This document shows, one piece after another, positions 17,881 through 28,502 of a stretch of 64,000 nucleotides of DNA. Source of the stretch: an uncultured bacterium (GTDB taxonomy: Bacteria > Cyanobacteriota > Vampirovibrionia > Gastranaerophilales > Gastranaerophilaceae); the NCBI GenBank assembly GCA_902791985.1, contig CADAYD010000002.1:62001-126000 (forward strand), in the 5' to 3' direction. Positions within the stretch are counted from its first letter, which is position 1, and every line of letters begins with the position of its first letter. The position numbers were made by a program, and so were the translations under genes. Below the pieces are notes generated by a model that saw only the letters and a list, made by a program, of their open reading frames with translations, was not told the DNA's origin and did no database searches.

Positions 17881-19295
17881 TATTTAATAGTTTTAACCCT
17901 ATCAGTAACCACAATTGCTCTGACCGGAATTTCAAGCGGGCTTGTTTTAACTATATCTTTTTCAATCGTATCAATTACTGAGTACATACCCGCTCTTGCA
18001 TTTGTAACCATGATTAAATCAGTATTCTCAATAGGCGTAATATTTGTCGCAAATGCATCCGTATCAAGATATAATTTATCAGTAATTAAATCATCTACTG
18101 TATCCAATATTTCAATAATATTATCAGAAGCCCCGAGAATATATAAATCATCCTCATGAACATAAAGTTTAACAGGCTTTTCACAAGTATAAATTTCTTT
18201 TACAAGTTCTGAATCGTCATAATAAACTATTGCCATTCGGCTACGAGTTCTGCTTATTATATAGACTTTACCATTAACATATGCAAGATCAGAAATATTC
18301 GGGAAGTTGCCCAATCGGTTGAGCTTATATTCATTATCAAGCTCTATTGCCCAAATATCATTTTTATTTCTGTCTACATAAAATATTTTTCGTCCCTTAT
18401 CAGCAAGAATAAGCTTGTCGCATTTCCCATTGATTTTTAATTGACGTTTCTTAGTCATAGTTTCCAAATCAAAAACAAAAATACTTGAACTTGAGCCGGA
18501 AGAAATGTATGCCAATTTATTTTCTTTATCAATAATTATCTGCTCAGGGACTTCACTGAATGTTACCTCTTTGATTACTTTCTCATCCATTAAAGAAATT
18601 ATCTTCATAACATTTGAATCAAAATAAGTAACAAGTAAAAATTTACCGTTATAACCTTTTATATCATTGATAACGCCATCTTGTTCAAGCGCATAAGCAG
18701 GCATTTTTGAACTGGAACCAACAACTTGAATATTACGATTGGTTCCCGGTGCAATATAAAAACTTTTATTCTCAAGCTCAGGAACAGGCTGCGTACGCTT
18801 TGTGGGATTAAACTTCAAATTTTCAATTCTTAAGCCGGCTTCATCAACTACACTAACATCTAAATCCCCAATTATACCTTTTAAAGATGTAGGTATTACC
18901 AAGCCTTTCGGTAAAAGGATATTTTGAGATAATAAACCTGATTGAATTTCATCCGGAGGATTAGCTATATTTAATACGGTTTTCTTTCCATTTACATTTA
19001 TTACCTTTAATAAAGTATAACGATTATTCAAAATTACCATATCAGGTTTTTGCTTCATAGTTTGCCCTGCAGGATAAACATTCTTTTCCGCTACGGTTTC
19101 AACCTCTGCAATCTTTGCAGGAAAAACAAGCAAATACATTGTATTATCCGGCAATATGATAGCCCCGTCAAAACGGAATTCAGTATCAGGGAAATCTTTA
19201 ATTATAAAATCTTTAACTTCTTGCGGAACTTCAGTACTCAAAGCGCTTCCCGCTATAAATAAACACATTATTAAGGATAGAAAAAACTTTTTCAT
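17880..19295 (-). CDS. secreted protein with C-terminal beta-propeller
   Basis: The 471-residue product has a Sec signal peptide (1-20, ending SALS). Residues ~21-190 are a beta-rich unique domain. Residues ~200-471 contain repeated strand pairs such as GKFLLVTYFDSNVMKII, KLAYISSGSSSSIFVFD and GKVYIISRTRSRMAIVYY, matching YVTN/NHL-type propeller blades of about 40 residues. Such domains usually bind ligands or proteins in the periplasm or on the surface. It lies 1 base from dnaJ and 1 base overlapping the methyltransferase, so it belongs to the chaperone operon. Specific role unknown. Confidence 0.8.
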   Translation of the reverse strand: MKKFFLSLIMCLFIAGSALSTEVPQEVKDFIIKDFPDTEFRFDGAIILPDNTMYLLVFPAKIAEVETVAEKNVYPAGQTMKQKPDMVILNNRYTLLKVINVNGKKTVLNIANPPDEIQSGLLSQNILLPKGLVIPTSLKGIIGDLDVSVVDEAGLRIENLKFNPTKRTQPVPELENKSFYIAPGTNRNIQVVGSSSKMPAYALEQDGVINDIKGYNGKFLLVTYFDSNVMKIISLMDEKVIKEVTFSEVPEQIIIDKENKLAYISSGSSSSIFVFDLETMTKKRQLKINGKCDKLILADKGRKIFYVDRNKNDIWAIELDNEYKLNRLGNFPNISDLAYVNGKVYIISRTRSRMAIVYYDDSELVKEIYTCEKPVKLYVHEDDLYILGASDNIIEILDTVDDLITDKLYLDTDAFATNITPIENTDLIMVTNARAGMYSVIDTIEKDIVKTSPLEIPVRAIVVTDRVKTIK

Positions 19296-19296
19296 A

Positions 19297-20424
19297 CTAT
19301 TTAAATACCCCTTTAACCTTAGACATTATAGACTTATCATCCTTTGCCTGTTTACCTGTTTGCATTTCATAAAGTTGCTTATAAAGATTCCTTTCAATTT
19401 CATTTAAGTTTGTAGGAGTCTTTACTTTTAATATTACTATATGATCACCTTTTTGACTAGGTCTGGAAATTACGGGAATACCTCCTGCTTTAATTTTTAC
19501 AATATCGCCAAATTGTGTTCCTGATTTGATTTCTAATTCATGCTCGCCGTAAAGAGTTTTTACAGAAATCTTATCCCCTATTACAGCTTGAGCGGGAGAA
19601 ATTTCAAGCTCTGTGATGACATTAATACCATCACGTTTATAGTATTTAGACGGTTCTACATGAATTACAACAAACAAATCGCCGTTAGGTCCCCCGTTAA
19701 TACCGCAATCACCCTCTCCGGATACTCTCATTTTTGACATATTATCAACACCTGCAGGAATTTTTATATGCACAGAGCGCTCTTTACTAATCTGTCCATG
19801 ACCGGAACAAGCTTGGCACGGTTTATCAATAACCTGACCGGAGCCATGACAATTAGGGCAAACAGATATCTGAGAAAAACTACCAAGAGGTGTTCTTGTT
19901 ATATGTTGAACTTGACCTGTTCCATTGCATTGAGGGCATACTTTCGGCTGGGAACCGGCTTGAGCACCACTACCATGACAATCAGGACATACTTCTAAAT
20001 GTTGGAATTTTATTTCTTTTTCTATACCAAAAACAGCATCTTCAAATTTAATTTTTATATCATATCTTAAATCATCGCCTCTTTGAGGAGCATTTGGATC
20101 TTGAGGTCCAAAACCAAATCCGCCAAAATTCCCGAAAAAAGTTTCAAAAATATCATTAAGATTCCCAAAACCGGAGGCAAACGGACCGCCAGTATCAAAT
20201 CCTGCATTTTTCAACCCATCTTCGCCATACCTGTCATATGTTGCTCGTTTATTATCATCCGATAACGTTTCATACGCTTTGCCGAGTTCTTTAAATTTTT
20301 CTTCGGCATCAGGTGCTTTATTTACATCGGGGTGTAATTCTCTTGCGCGTTTTCTGAACGCTGATTTTATTTCATCTTTTGAGGCATCCTTTGACACCCC
20401 TAAAATTTCATAATAGTCTGCCAT
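19297..20424 (-). CDS. dnaJ: chaperone DnaJ (Hsp40)
   Basis: This co-chaperone stimulates DnaK ATPase. The 375 residues contain the J domain ([15 protein letters not shown] in [10 protein letters not shown]), a Gly/Phe-rich linker (~75-110), four zinc-finger repeats ([32 protein letters not shown]) and the C-terminal substrate domain. Length is standard type I DnaJ. It lies 58 bases after grpE with no dnaK between. No CIRCE or other heat-shock operator is visible upstream of grpE. Confidence 0.97.
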   Translation of the reverse strand: MADYYEILGVSKDASKDEIKSAFRKRARELHPDVNKAPDAEEKFKELGKAYETLSDDNKRATYDRYGEDGLKNAGFDTGGPFASGFGNLNDIFETFFGNFGGFGFGPQDPNAPQRGDDLRYDIKIKFEDAVFGIEKEIKFQHLEVCPDCHGSGAQAGSQPKVCPQCNGTGQVQHITRTPLGSFSQISVCPNCHGSGQVIDKPCQACSGHGQISKERSVHIKIPAGVDNMSKMRVSGEGDCGINGGPNGDLFVVIHVEPSKYYKRDGINVITELEISPAQAVIGDKISVKTLYGEHELEIKSGTQFGDIVKIKAGGIPVISRPSQKGDHIVILKVKTPTNLNEIERNLYKQLYEMQTGKQAKDDKSIMSKVKGVFK

Positions 20425-20482
20425 AAGTCTTTATATTTAAAATCCCAGTATACTTTCTCTATATACAATATTAATACTACAA

Positions 20483-21049
20483 TTATTCTGCGGTGGCAAC
20501 ATTAACCATAGAAGGTCTTAAAACTTTATCGCCATATTTATATCCTTTGCGCAATTCGGTAATAACAGTATGTTCCTTATATTCACTTGTCGGAGTCTGC
20601 ATAACCGCTTCATGATAATTAGGGTCAAATTCTTCACCCACAGCCTTTATTTCTTCCAGTCCGAGTTTAGAAAGAGATTCAAAAACCTGCTTTTGCAGCA
20701 AATCAAAACTTTCTTTTACCTTCGCACAATCATCAACATTTTCCAAAGATTTTTGTCCTCTTTCAAAATTATCCAATACTTCAATAAGTTTCGACAAAGC
20801 ATTCTCGGTACCGAATTTGATTAAGTTTTCTCTTTCTTGTTCTTGACGCTTTCTGTAATTATCAAAATCAGCAGCTAACCTTATATATTGATTATTCAGC
20901 TGATTATATTTTTCTTGCAAATCATCAGCAGTCGAGGTTTCAGATTCAGAAGTTTCATTTGATTTTGTATCATCACTCGATTCATTAATATCAATTTCTT
21001 TGTCTTCAATTTCATCATTTTTAAAAGGATTTGAACCATTTTTATCCAT
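20483..21049 (-). CDS. grpE: nucleotide exchange factor GrpE
   Basis: GrpE releases ADP from DnaK. The 188 residues have an acidic disordered N-terminus (~1-40), a coiled coil (ADDLQEKYNQLNNQYIRLAADFDNYRKR) and the GrpE signature region (FDPNYHEAVMQTPTSEYKEH to LRKGYKYGDKVLRPSMVNVA). AGGAG lies before the ATG. It is the first gene of the grpE-dnaJ-propeller-methyltransferase-hinT run. Confidence 0.96.
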   Translation of the reverse strand: MDKNGSNPFKNDEIEDKEIDINESSDDTKSNETSESETSTADDLQEKYNQLNNQYIRLAADFDNYRKRQEQERENLIKFGTENALSKLIEVLDNFERGQKSLENVDDCAKVKESFDLLQKQVFESLSKLGLEEIKAVGEEFDPNYHEAVMQTPTSEYKEHTVITELRKGYKYGDKVLRPSMVNVATAE

Positions 21050-21132
21050 AATTATATCTCCTTGTATCTACAATTATAGAACACAATATAAACATTATAA
21101 AGAATATTTATTATTTTTTAATAATTAAAAAA

Positions 21133-22257
21133 TTAACGGGTATAAACTCTTGGCAAACGAACTTTTAAACGGCAAGTTAGTTCATAATTTATTGTGTTCA
21201 GAATCTTTGCCCATTCATCAATAGATTTGTTTTCATCAAGTAAAGTGACAACATCACCGCATTTACATTCAACTCCTGTAACATCAAACATAATCTGGTC
21301 CATAGTGATATTACCAACTTGAGGAACTTCAACACCATTCAAAGTTCCGGTAATTTTATTTGAAAGTCCTCTGGGCAAACCATCAGCATACCCTATCGGA
21401 ACAGTTGCAATAATTCTTTCGCCTTCAGCGCAATATGTATGGCAATAGCTTATTCCTTCACCATTTTTTGCCTTATGAATATTTACGATTCTACCTTTTA
21501 AAGAAATTAGCTGTTTCAATTTTGGTCTGACAAATTCAACACCCTCAGGGAAATCAGGATACAATCCGTATAGAGAAATACCTATTCTGCACATATTTGA
21601 ATTTGGCTTTTTATAACAGATAGTTCCCGCAGTGTTTAAAATATGAAGTAAAAGCCCATCCGTATTTATATTATTGACGACATTATCCCATTTTGCGAAC
21701 TGTTCTTTTGTTTTATCAAGTTCTTCTGCTGCTGCAAGGTGGGTAAAAATCCCTCTGAAATCAAGATAGTTCGCATTTTGTACTTCTTTTATAAAATCAA
21801 TTGCTTCGTCTGCTCTGACACCTATTCTGTTCATTCCTGTATCAAGTTTTACATGGACTTTTGGCTTTATTCCGGTTCTTTCATATATTTCTTTGCAGGC
21901 TTTTAAGTGTTCGTGCGTAAAAATTGAAATACTTATATCATTTTGAACCGCAGATTCTAATGCCCAAACAGGAACAGCGCCCAACACCAAAATATCGCAT
22001 TTAATCTTAGCCTGTCTTAAATCTACCCCCTCATCTATTGATGCGACACCAAGCATATCAACTCCGCTTGCCAAAATTGTCGGCGCAAGCATGATAGAAC
22101 CATGTCCGTATGCATCGGCCTTGACTACCCCCAAAAGTTTCATATCGGGCGAAACATTTTTCCTGATTTCTTTAATATTATGCTCCAAATTGCCTACATT
22201 TATTTCAACCCAGGCATCTCTGTGAATGTTTATGTTTGTCTGTCTTGTACTGTTCAT
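21133..22257 (-). CDS. alr: alanine racemase
   Basis: This PLP enzyme makes D-alanine for peptidoglycan. From the ATG at 22257 the product is 374 residues with AWVEINVGNLEHN, the PLP lysine K46 in VVKADAYGHG, and the C-terminal catalytic Tyr region (GEGISYCHTY, then VPIGYADGLPR). A TTG six codons upstream (22275) is also in frame. Neither start has a clear ribosome site, so ATG is preferred. Monocistronic by spacing. Confidence 0.95.
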   Translation of the reverse strand: MNSTRQTNINIHRDAWVEINVGNLEHNIKEIRKNVSPDMKLLGVVKADAYGHGSIMLAPTILASGVDMLGVASIDEGVDLRQAKIKCDILVLGAVPVWALESAVQNDISISIFTHEHLKACKEIYERTGIKPKVHVKLDTGMNRIGVRADEAIDFIKEVQNANYLDFRGIFTHLAAAEELDKTKEQFAKWDNVVNNINTDGLLLHILNTAGTICYKKPNSNMCRIGISLYGLYPDFPEGVEFVRPKLKQLISLKGRIVNIHKAKNGEGISYCHTYCAEGERIIATVPIGYADGLPRGLSNKITGTLNGVEVPQVGNITMDQIMFDVTGVECKCGDVVTLLDENKSIDEWAKILNTINYELTCRLKVRLPRVYTR

Positions 22258-22338
22258 AAATAAATTATAGGACAAAATATTAAATTTTTACATAAAATAT
22301 AACATTTTATGTAAATAACTATTCAATTATAAACGGCA

Positions 22339-23805
22339 TTACAACAATTTGCGCAATTCTTTTTCTACTTCATTAAATACACTTTCCCAATCGCCGTTTT
22401 GGGTTTGTCTAAATAGTTTTAAACTGTCATACCAATCTGATTTTGAAAGGTCATTGTGCCAGCGCCAGTTATAAACATGCGGTAATAAAACCCAACAGGA
22501 CTTACACATTGCACCTGCTAAATGTGCTAAAGAAGTATCATTACATATAATTAAATCAAAATTTTCAATCGCAGCAGCCGTCTGAGAAAAATCAGTAAAA
22601 GCAGGAGCCAAATCAATTACGTTATATTTATCTCTAATAACATCAAATTTTTCAGCCCCTTCAAATGTTTGGCAAGAATAAAACTGAGTATCGCTAAGTT
22701 CAAAAAGTCTAAAAAAGTCCTCTACCCGTAAAATACGCTCTTTATCATAATACGAATTACCCTGCCATTTTATCCCGATTTTAAACTTGTCATTATTAAA
22801 ATATGTTTCTTTAAAGAATTTTACTTTATCAGGATTAGCCTTCAAATATCCATCATCATGATGGACAAACATATCCTCACCGGATTTTCCGAGCACAAAT
22901 GGTAAACTTAAAAACGGTAAATGATAATCAAAATCCATATCCTTTTCATTAATAAACATTCCCATAATCTCTGCGCCGTAAGAATTTTCCTCAAACAATG
23001 GTTTTAATTCCTCCTGCGGTTTAAAAATAACTTTTTTGCATTTTGACACAAGCTCAGGCATAAAACGGTAAATCATAATATTATCCCCAAAACCGGCTTC
23101 ATAATATGTATAAAGAGTTTTGTCAGATAAATCCTCTTGCCCTGTCCAAATAGGCTTTTTTGCCATAAGATTAGGATAAGTTTTTTCTTGCGAAACAATG
23201 GCACTTTGTTTGCAAAGTCTTTGTTCAAAGCATTTCAAACCATCTTTGTAATTTTTATCTTGCATATATGCAAGCGAAAGAAAATAAGTAGTTTCCCAAT
23301 CATCAGGAGTTATCTCTAAAACTTTTTTATAACACTCTATCGCACCTTTTGTATCATTTTCGTTAAAACAAAGATATGCAAGATTAAAATATGATTCAGT
23401 GCTTTTTGGATTCAGCTCAATCGCCTTATAATAAGCCTCTTTCGCTTTACTATACTGGGCATTGTTCTTATATGCCATTGCGAGATTAAAAGTATTTTCG
23501 TAATTTTTTGGATTATTTTTTACCAAAATTTCATATAATTCAACGGAATTCTCAAAATCACCTTTTTCAAAATACATCTTTGCGAGATTTTCAACATAAA
23601 ATGGCAGCGGCTTTATATCTATTGCCTTTTGGATACACTCAAGCGCCTTATCAAACTGCCTTACCTGTGTATATAAAATACCTAATAAATCCCAGACCTC
23701 GTGATTTTTAGAATCTTCAGCCAATATTTGCTTATATAAATCATGAGCCTGAGTAAGCTGCCCATTTTGATGATATTCGAATGCCTGATTAAATTTATCG
23801 TTCAT
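22339..23805 (-). CDS. TPR protein with glycosyltransferase-9-like C-terminus
   Basis: The product has 488 residues. Residues 1-~205 hold six TPR units (for example AHDLYKQILAEDSKNHEVWD, AKEAYYKAIELNPKSTESYF). The C-terminal ~270 residues resemble the B-domain of heptosyltransferase/O-GlcNAc-transferase-like proteins, ending in CNDTSLAHLAGAMCKSCWVL and HNDLSKSDWYDSLKLFRQ. In this group the enzyme may modify proteins or surface glycans; donor and acceptor are unknown. It is separated by 92 bases from the permease gene upstream. Confidence 0.8.
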   Translation of the reverse strand: MNDKFNQAFEYHQNGQLTQAHDLYKQILAEDSKNHEVWDLLGILYTQVRQFDKALECIQKAIDIKPLPFYVENLAKMYFEKGDFENSVELYEILVKNNPKNYENTFNLAMAYKNNAQYSKAKEAYYKAIELNPKSTESYFNLAYLCFNENDTKGAIECYKKVLEITPDDWETTYFLSLAYMQDKNYKDGLKCFEQRLCKQSAIVSQEKTYPNLMAKKPIWTGQEDLSDKTLYTYYEAGFGDNIMIYRFMPELVSKCKKVIFKPQEELKPLFEENSYGAEIMGMFINEKDMDFDYHLPFLSLPFVLGKSGEDMFVHHDDGYLKANPDKVKFFKETYFNNDKFKIGIKWQGNSYYDKERILRVEDFFRLFELSDTQFYSCQTFEGAEKFDVIRDKYNVIDLAPAFTDFSQTAAAIENFDLIICNDTSLAHLAGAMCKSCWVLLPHVYNWRWHNDLSKSDWYDSLKLFRQTQNGDWESVFNEVEKELRKLL

Positions 23806-23897
23806 TATATATCCTATTCAAAATTTTGTCATTCTAAACATATTTCATTATCTTAAAATACAAAATAAACAGATTTTGAAACAAATTTCTGATGACA

Positions 23898-24878
23898 TTA
23901 TACTTTTATACCCAGTAAAGACAATATTCCGTTAATATTGAAAACATTGTATTGAAAAGTTAAACCAAGAATTGTACCAACCAAAACAAGCAACCCAAGA
24001 ATTATGCAAGTATCCTTTTTATCTGCATTTTTTCGGAGCAATACCAAAATCCCAAGCCCGCCGGAAGTACATAAACCGGCAACAAGAGAACCAAAACTGA
24101 TTGTATTTTTGACAAATAACATTGTAAGCATAACTGATATTGCACAATTAGGAATTAACCCCACAAGCGATACCAAAAACGGCTGAAGCGGAGAATTCAT
24201 AAGACAATATTTTGCCATAACTTCTTCAGAGCCTGTTCTGGATAAAATAAATGCAAGTACGACAGAAATTAAAAATATAAATACAAAAATATTTAATGTA
24301 TGCTTTAATGGATGAAGCCAAAAATCACGTTTTCTCGATGCATGTATAAGATGATGATGACAACAGCCTTCAATTTCTTCTTCTTTTGCAGTTTCAATTA
24401 CAGGATCTTTCGCCTTATAAGTGACCACCCAGTCAACAATATATCCGACCCCGATTGCAACTCCAATTTTAACACCAATAATAGGAAGAATTAAAGGTGC
24501 TTTATCAGGAAAAGACAATAGTACCGGTATCGCTTCATCAGAGGTCGCAAGATAAACCGCCACAAGAGTCCCCCTTGACAGAAGTCTGCGTGTATAAACA
24601 GTACTTGCAATAACCGAAAATCCACACTGTGGCAAAGATGCAAACAAACTGCCAAACAAAGGTCCGACTTTTTTTATCCAAAATACAAATAAATGACGTT
24701 TCTTTGCATAATAACGTTCTACAAATTCTATAAGAAGGAAAATTAAAAACAGAAACGGTATTAAACCCAGGCTATCTATTAATGCATCTTTAAAAAAATC
24801 CGGTAAAAAACCTATTGGTTCAATTAATTCTTCCGGCATATTCCATATAAAATTCAGAATTTCTCCAACTGTGCTCAT
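23898..24878 (-). CDS. putative 10-TM heavy-metal/arsenic exporter-type permease
   Basis: The 326-residue integral membrane protein contains two internal homologous halves: LPQCGFSVIASTVYTRRLLS...ATSDEA and IPNCAISVMLTMLFVKNTIS...CTSGG. This resembles the ArsP_2/DUF2899 putative metal exporter family. The loop between the halves carries a Cys-Cys-His-His-His cluster (EGCCHHHLIHA, ~171-181) suited to metal binding. The gene starts 8 bases after the zinc-ribbon/AAA gene, in the same operon. Substrate unknown. Confidence 0.75.
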   Translation of the reverse strand: MSTVGEILNFIWNMPEELIEPIGFLPDFFKDALIDSLGLIPFLFLIFLLIEFVERYYAKKRHLFVFWIKKVGPLFGSLFASLPQCGFSVIASTVYTRRLLSRGTLVAVYLATSDEAIPVLLSFPDKAPLILPIIGVKIGVAIGVGYIVDWVVTYKAKDPVIETAKEEEIEGCCHHHLIHASRKRDFWLHPLKHTLNIFVFIFLISVVLAFILSRTGSEEVMAKYCLMNSPLQPFLVSLVGLIPNCAISVMLTMLFVKNTISFGSLVAGLCTSGGLGILVLLRKNADKKDTCIILGLLVLVGTILGLTFQYNVFNINGILSLLGIKV

Positions 24879-24886
24879 AAAAATCC

Positions 24887-27844
24887 TTATAACTTAAACC
24901 CACATTCTGCACACAAAACATTTAATCGTTCTTTAGCTTTTGAAATTGAATCCTTTATATGTTGATTTTTAGTTTCTTTAACAACATAAGTCATCGCTTT
25001 TTCAAACATCACTGCAGAACCGCGTAAATATTCAATTTGATTTTCAGTCGCAATTTTACCGATATCATAATAATAAGTTCCATAAAGCAAAAATAATCTC
25101 GACATCATATCAAACATATTACATTTTTTTGCTAATCTTAAACCTTCTTCAATATGAATTTTCGCGCTTGAATAATCGGCAATATTCATATATGCACTTC
25201 CCAGAATATACCTTAAATTAGCAGCGAAGAAATAATTATCGATATTTGGATTTAAAGAAATTTCGAGTGCCTGAGAGGCAATATCAATCGCACTTTTTGA
25301 ATTTTCAGTAACAATCGTTGCATCTGCAATTAAATACCATGCAAGCAAAGCCCCAAGTGCCATTTTTTCTTTTGCAAAATAAGTAACTTGTTCATTATAA
25401 ATTTCAAGAGCACGTAATGCTTTATTTTCTTCTTTAAATACCTTTCCTAATAAAGTTTTAAGAATATTTTTTGTAAAATTATCTCCTGCATTATTAGCAA
25501 AAGTAACAGCATCAAAAAGCTCTTCACGCAAATTATTGTAATCATTAAGTAAAAATTTATTAATAATGTAAACGAGATTTAATCTTGAAATAGAATTTTC
25601 ATCCATAAATTCTTCACGATAATGACTGTCAATCTCATCAATAATACGCATTGAAGCACTAATATCACCCATCATGGTATTTGCATATGCTTGAACCAAT
25701 TTAGCCTTCGCAAAAAGCTGCTTATCGGCAATTTTATGCTTATCAATAATTGAAAAAAGGTTATTTAGAACTTCAAAAGTTCTATAATTACCTTGCAATG
25801 CAAGTGCAGTAGCCAAAACAAGATAAACCTTTAACCATGTATCAAAAAGCAAACCTAAAGGAAAAAGTTTATTCAATCTTGGTTTTTCTATATATTTATT
25901 TAAAATCGGCAGAACATCATTATCTGCAAGACTTATAACCTCTCCACAATTACCAATATCCAAAAGTGCAGAAAGTTTAGCACTGATAATCATTGCGCGT
26001 TCAAGATCCTGACCGTCTTTTAACTTTTTAAGAACATTATCAACACATTCAACATTCCCGAAGTAATTTCCCGTTTTTGAACAGCATAAAGCCAAATAGC
26101 CAAGTAGTTCAATCTCTTTGACCTCATCATTATTTGCTCTTGCATTTGCTATTGCATCAGGTAAAAAGTCCAGCGCTTCATCAGGATCGTACTCAGATAA
26201 AAGTTTTCCCAATTTTTCACTGATATTATATCTGATTTTAAGTGTTTCGTTTTCATTAAATTCATTTAATAACGCCAAGCACTGTTTTTGAGCAATTACA
26301 TAAAGATTGATGTCTCCGATGTACGCTGATAATCTCGAAATCTTTGTCCATATATCAAAAGACATTCTCGTTTCTTTTAAATTATGCGCAATCATTGCCA
26401 TTGTTGAATATGTATTAAGATTGAATACACTTATAACTCTGCCAATTTTAACATTAATATCATCGAATTCAGAATCTCTTGTTATATTTATTAAAACATT
26501 TTCCCACAATAAAAGATTATTAAATTCATAATATACATCATCAAATTTTCTTATAAAATTAGATTTTTCTAAATATGCCAAAATATCAGCAAACTGATTT
26601 TCATCATAACCAAATATTTCTCTTAAAAGAGTGACATTAATTTTATCTCCGAGAATAGCCGCCGCACAAAGAATTTTATGAGAAACCTGATTGTTTTCTT
26701 TCAGAATTTCTAGCCGTACTTTAACAAGTTCCGAAAAATTTTCAGGCAATACAAAGGCTTTATCATTAATTTGACAATCAAAAGCATAACTGTATGCTTG
26801 CTGAATATATGCCAAATTTCCATTTGCTTTTTCATATATAACTTCTTTTTCTCTATCCGTAACATAATCATCCATACCACGTTCAAAAGACGTTTCTGAT
26901 TGTATTTCTTCATCTGTCAAAGGTCTTAAATTTATATCTTCAAAAGAATTAATATTTCTATTATTTAAACCAAAAAAACCGCATATTGGTTTTGGTTCAT
27001 TATATACCGCAATAAATTTTAAATTATTCCAATTTTTCTCTTTTCTTATAAGATTTGTCAAAAATTCGGCACTAAATCCGTCAATAAAATCGAAATTATC
27101 TACTATAAAAATAAATTTACCACTGGCAATAAATGCATCGAATATCTTATTCAAAATTGAATAAGTACGCCTTTTATTTATGATTATATCTTCATAATTA
27201 CCATCATTACAGCTGTATATAAAATTAATTAAATCCGAAACCTCTGGCGGCTGCAAAAACTTAAATTCTCTGGAAAAAAATTCTGTCGCATTTTTCTTAA
27301 GCTCGGAATTATTTACTCCAAAATTCGGTAAACTGAATAAACTCAGCAGCATATCCTGAACAACACCACCCGGAGTCAATTGAGTTAATTGTGTGCATTT
27401 TCCCATGCAAACATTTTTATCCCCGATATTTTTTATTGCAGAATATAAAACTGAGGTTTTTCCACAGCCCTTTTCACCGGTTACGGAAATAACTTTTTTA
27501 TTTTTATTTGATATAGCCTTATTTAAAAGAACTATACCTTCATTAAAAGAATGAAGTATCGGATTATATGATAATGTTCGGTCTTTCGAATCGGATGATT
27601 TTGCTGATTTTTTAGGCTCCCCAAAATCAGCACCGCATTTTCTGCACTTTACTGCCGTCGGGAAATTTACTCCGTTACATTTTTTACAGACCTTTAAAAG
27701 TTCTTGTCCGCAGTGGGAACATACCAACTGCCCAACCGGATTTATTGTTTTACAACTCTGACACATTATACCGGTTCTTGTTTTACAATACGGACATTTT
27801 AAAGCATCATGCGCAATATTCTTTTTACAAACAGGACATTTCAT
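24887..27844 (-). CDS. zinc-ribbon, AAA/STAND ATPase and TPR protein
   Basis: The product has 985 residues. The N-terminus (1-75) carries paired CxxC zinc ribbons (CPVC/CPYC, CQSC/CSHCG, CKKC/CRKCG). Next is an AAA_16/STAND NTPase with Walker A at 123-131 (GEKGCGKTS) and Walker B in FIFIVDNFDF, then a winged-helix-like segment. From about residue 480 to the end are TPR-like helical repeats. This is the regulator layout known from MalT-like and adenylate-cyclase-associated proteins, but no output cyclase or DNA-binding HTH is visible at the C-terminus. It sits between the sigma-like gene (8 bases) and the permease (8 bases). Probably a cytoplasmic signalling hub; exact role unknown. Confidence 0.85.
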   Translation of the reverse strand: MKCPVCKKNIAHDALKCPYCKTRTGIMCQSCKTINPVGQLVCSHCGQELLKVCKKCNGVNFPTAVKCRKCGADFGEPKKSAKSSDSKDRTLSYNPILHSFNEGIVLLNKAISNKNKKVISVTGEKGCGKTSVLYSAIKNIGDKNVCMGKCTQLTQLTPGGVVQDMLLSLFSLPNFGVNNSELKKNATEFFSREFKFLQPPEVSDLINFIYSCNDGNYEDIIINKRRTYSILNKIFDAFIASGKFIFIVDNFDFIDGFSAEFLTNLIRKEKNWNNLKFIAVYNEPKPICGFFGLNNRNINSFEDINLRPLTDEEIQSETSFERGMDDYVTDREKEVIYEKANGNLAYIQQAYSYAFDCQINDKAFVLPENFSELVKVRLEILKENNQVSHKILCAAAILGDKINVTLLREIFGYDENQFADILAYLEKSNFIRKFDDVYYEFNNLLLWENVLINITRDSEFDDINVKIGRVISVFNLNTYSTMAMIAHNLKETRMSFDIWTKISRLSAYIGDINLYVIAQKQCLALLNEFNENETLKIRYNISEKLGKLLSEYDPDEALDFLPDAIANARANNDEVKEIELLGYLALCCSKTGNYFGNVECVDNVLKKLKDGQDLERAMIISAKLSALLDIGNCGEVISLADNDVLPILNKYIEKPRLNKLFPLGLLFDTWLKVYLVLATALALQGNYRTFEVLNNLFSIIDKHKIADKQLFAKAKLVQAYANTMMGDISASMRIIDEIDSHYREEFMDENSISRLNLVYIINKFLLNDYNNLREELFDAVTFANNAGDNFTKNILKTLLGKVFKEENKALRALEIYNEQVTYFAKEKMALGALLAWYLIADATIVTENSKSAIDIASQALEISLNPNIDNYFFAANLRYILGSAYMNIADYSSAKIHIEEGLRLAKKCNMFDMMSRLFLLYGTYYYDIGKIATENQIEYLRGSAVMFEKAMTYVVKETKNQHIKDSISKAKERLNVLCAECGFKL

Positions 27845-27852
27845 AATAATTC

Positions 27853-28467
27853 TTACTGTTCATTCAAAACATCTTTAACTTTTTCTATCAAACCATATAT
27901 CCTCTTGGATACTTCAGATTGAGATATTCCTAATTCTTGAGAAATTTCCCTTTGAGTTAAGCCATTATCATATCTCATTAAAAATATATCCAAAAATCTT
28001 TCGTCAGGATATTTAGAATCTATTTTTTCTATTGTATCTGAAACAAATTCAATAATTTCATTGTGAATAGCACTATCTTCAGGATTAACAGGAACTTTTA
28101 CACCTCCATAACCAACTTGAATTGTACTGTAATCTATATTATAAATCGCAGAGTTGGGTTGAGGAGCAGATGTAACATCCTCAAAAGGAGCGACAGCCTC
28201 TATGGAGACTTCTTCTGTTGGGATATAACCGGATTTTGTACGTCTTAATCGCCCTAAATCCTTTAAAACACTCATTATAGAAGTAGATACAACTTTACGT
28301 AAATACGCCTCCAAGGTTGAAGCATTATCAATTGAATTAACAATCGATACGGAACGTTTGCATGTCTCATTCAAAAAATCATCTAACAAATCTTCGTTGC
28401 CGGAAAATTTGCGATCATTTTTAATTATTTTTTTTATTAAGTCTATCTTCTCCTGTGTAATTTCCAC
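27853..28467 (-). CDS. sigma-70-family (ECF-like) RNA polymerase sigma factor
   Basis: The 204-residue product has a region-2-like helical part (DDFLNETCKRSVSIVNSIDN...LEAYLRKVVSTS) and a clear region-4 helix-turn-helix at the C-terminus (GLTQREISQELGISQSEVSKRI). The linker (~75-125) is Pro/Glu-rich. Start GTG 28467 is preferred: GAAGGGA lies 7 bases upstream, whereas the TTG two codons earlier is too close to it. It lies between a large membrane protein gene (35 bases) and the AAA gene (8 bases), so the membrane protein is a natural candidate regulator of it. Confidence 0.82.
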   Translation of the reverse strand: MEITQEKIDLIKKIIKNDRKFSGNEDLLDDFLNETCKRSVSIVNSIDNASTLEAYLRKVVSTSIMSVLKDLGRLRRTKSGYIPTEEVSIEAVAPFEDVTSAPQPNSAIYNIDYSTIQVGYGGVKVPVNPEDSAIHNEIIEFVSDTIEKIDSKYPDERFLDIFLMRYDNGLTQREISQELGISQSEVSKRIYGLIEKVKDVLNEQ

Positions 28468-28502
28468 AAACAAATCCCTTCGTCATGGGAATTATATCAT
28501 AT

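Noticed and set aside
21050..21132. CIRCE heat-shock operator upstream of grpE
   Set aside because: No TTAGCACTC-N9-GAGTGCTAA inverted repeat is present.
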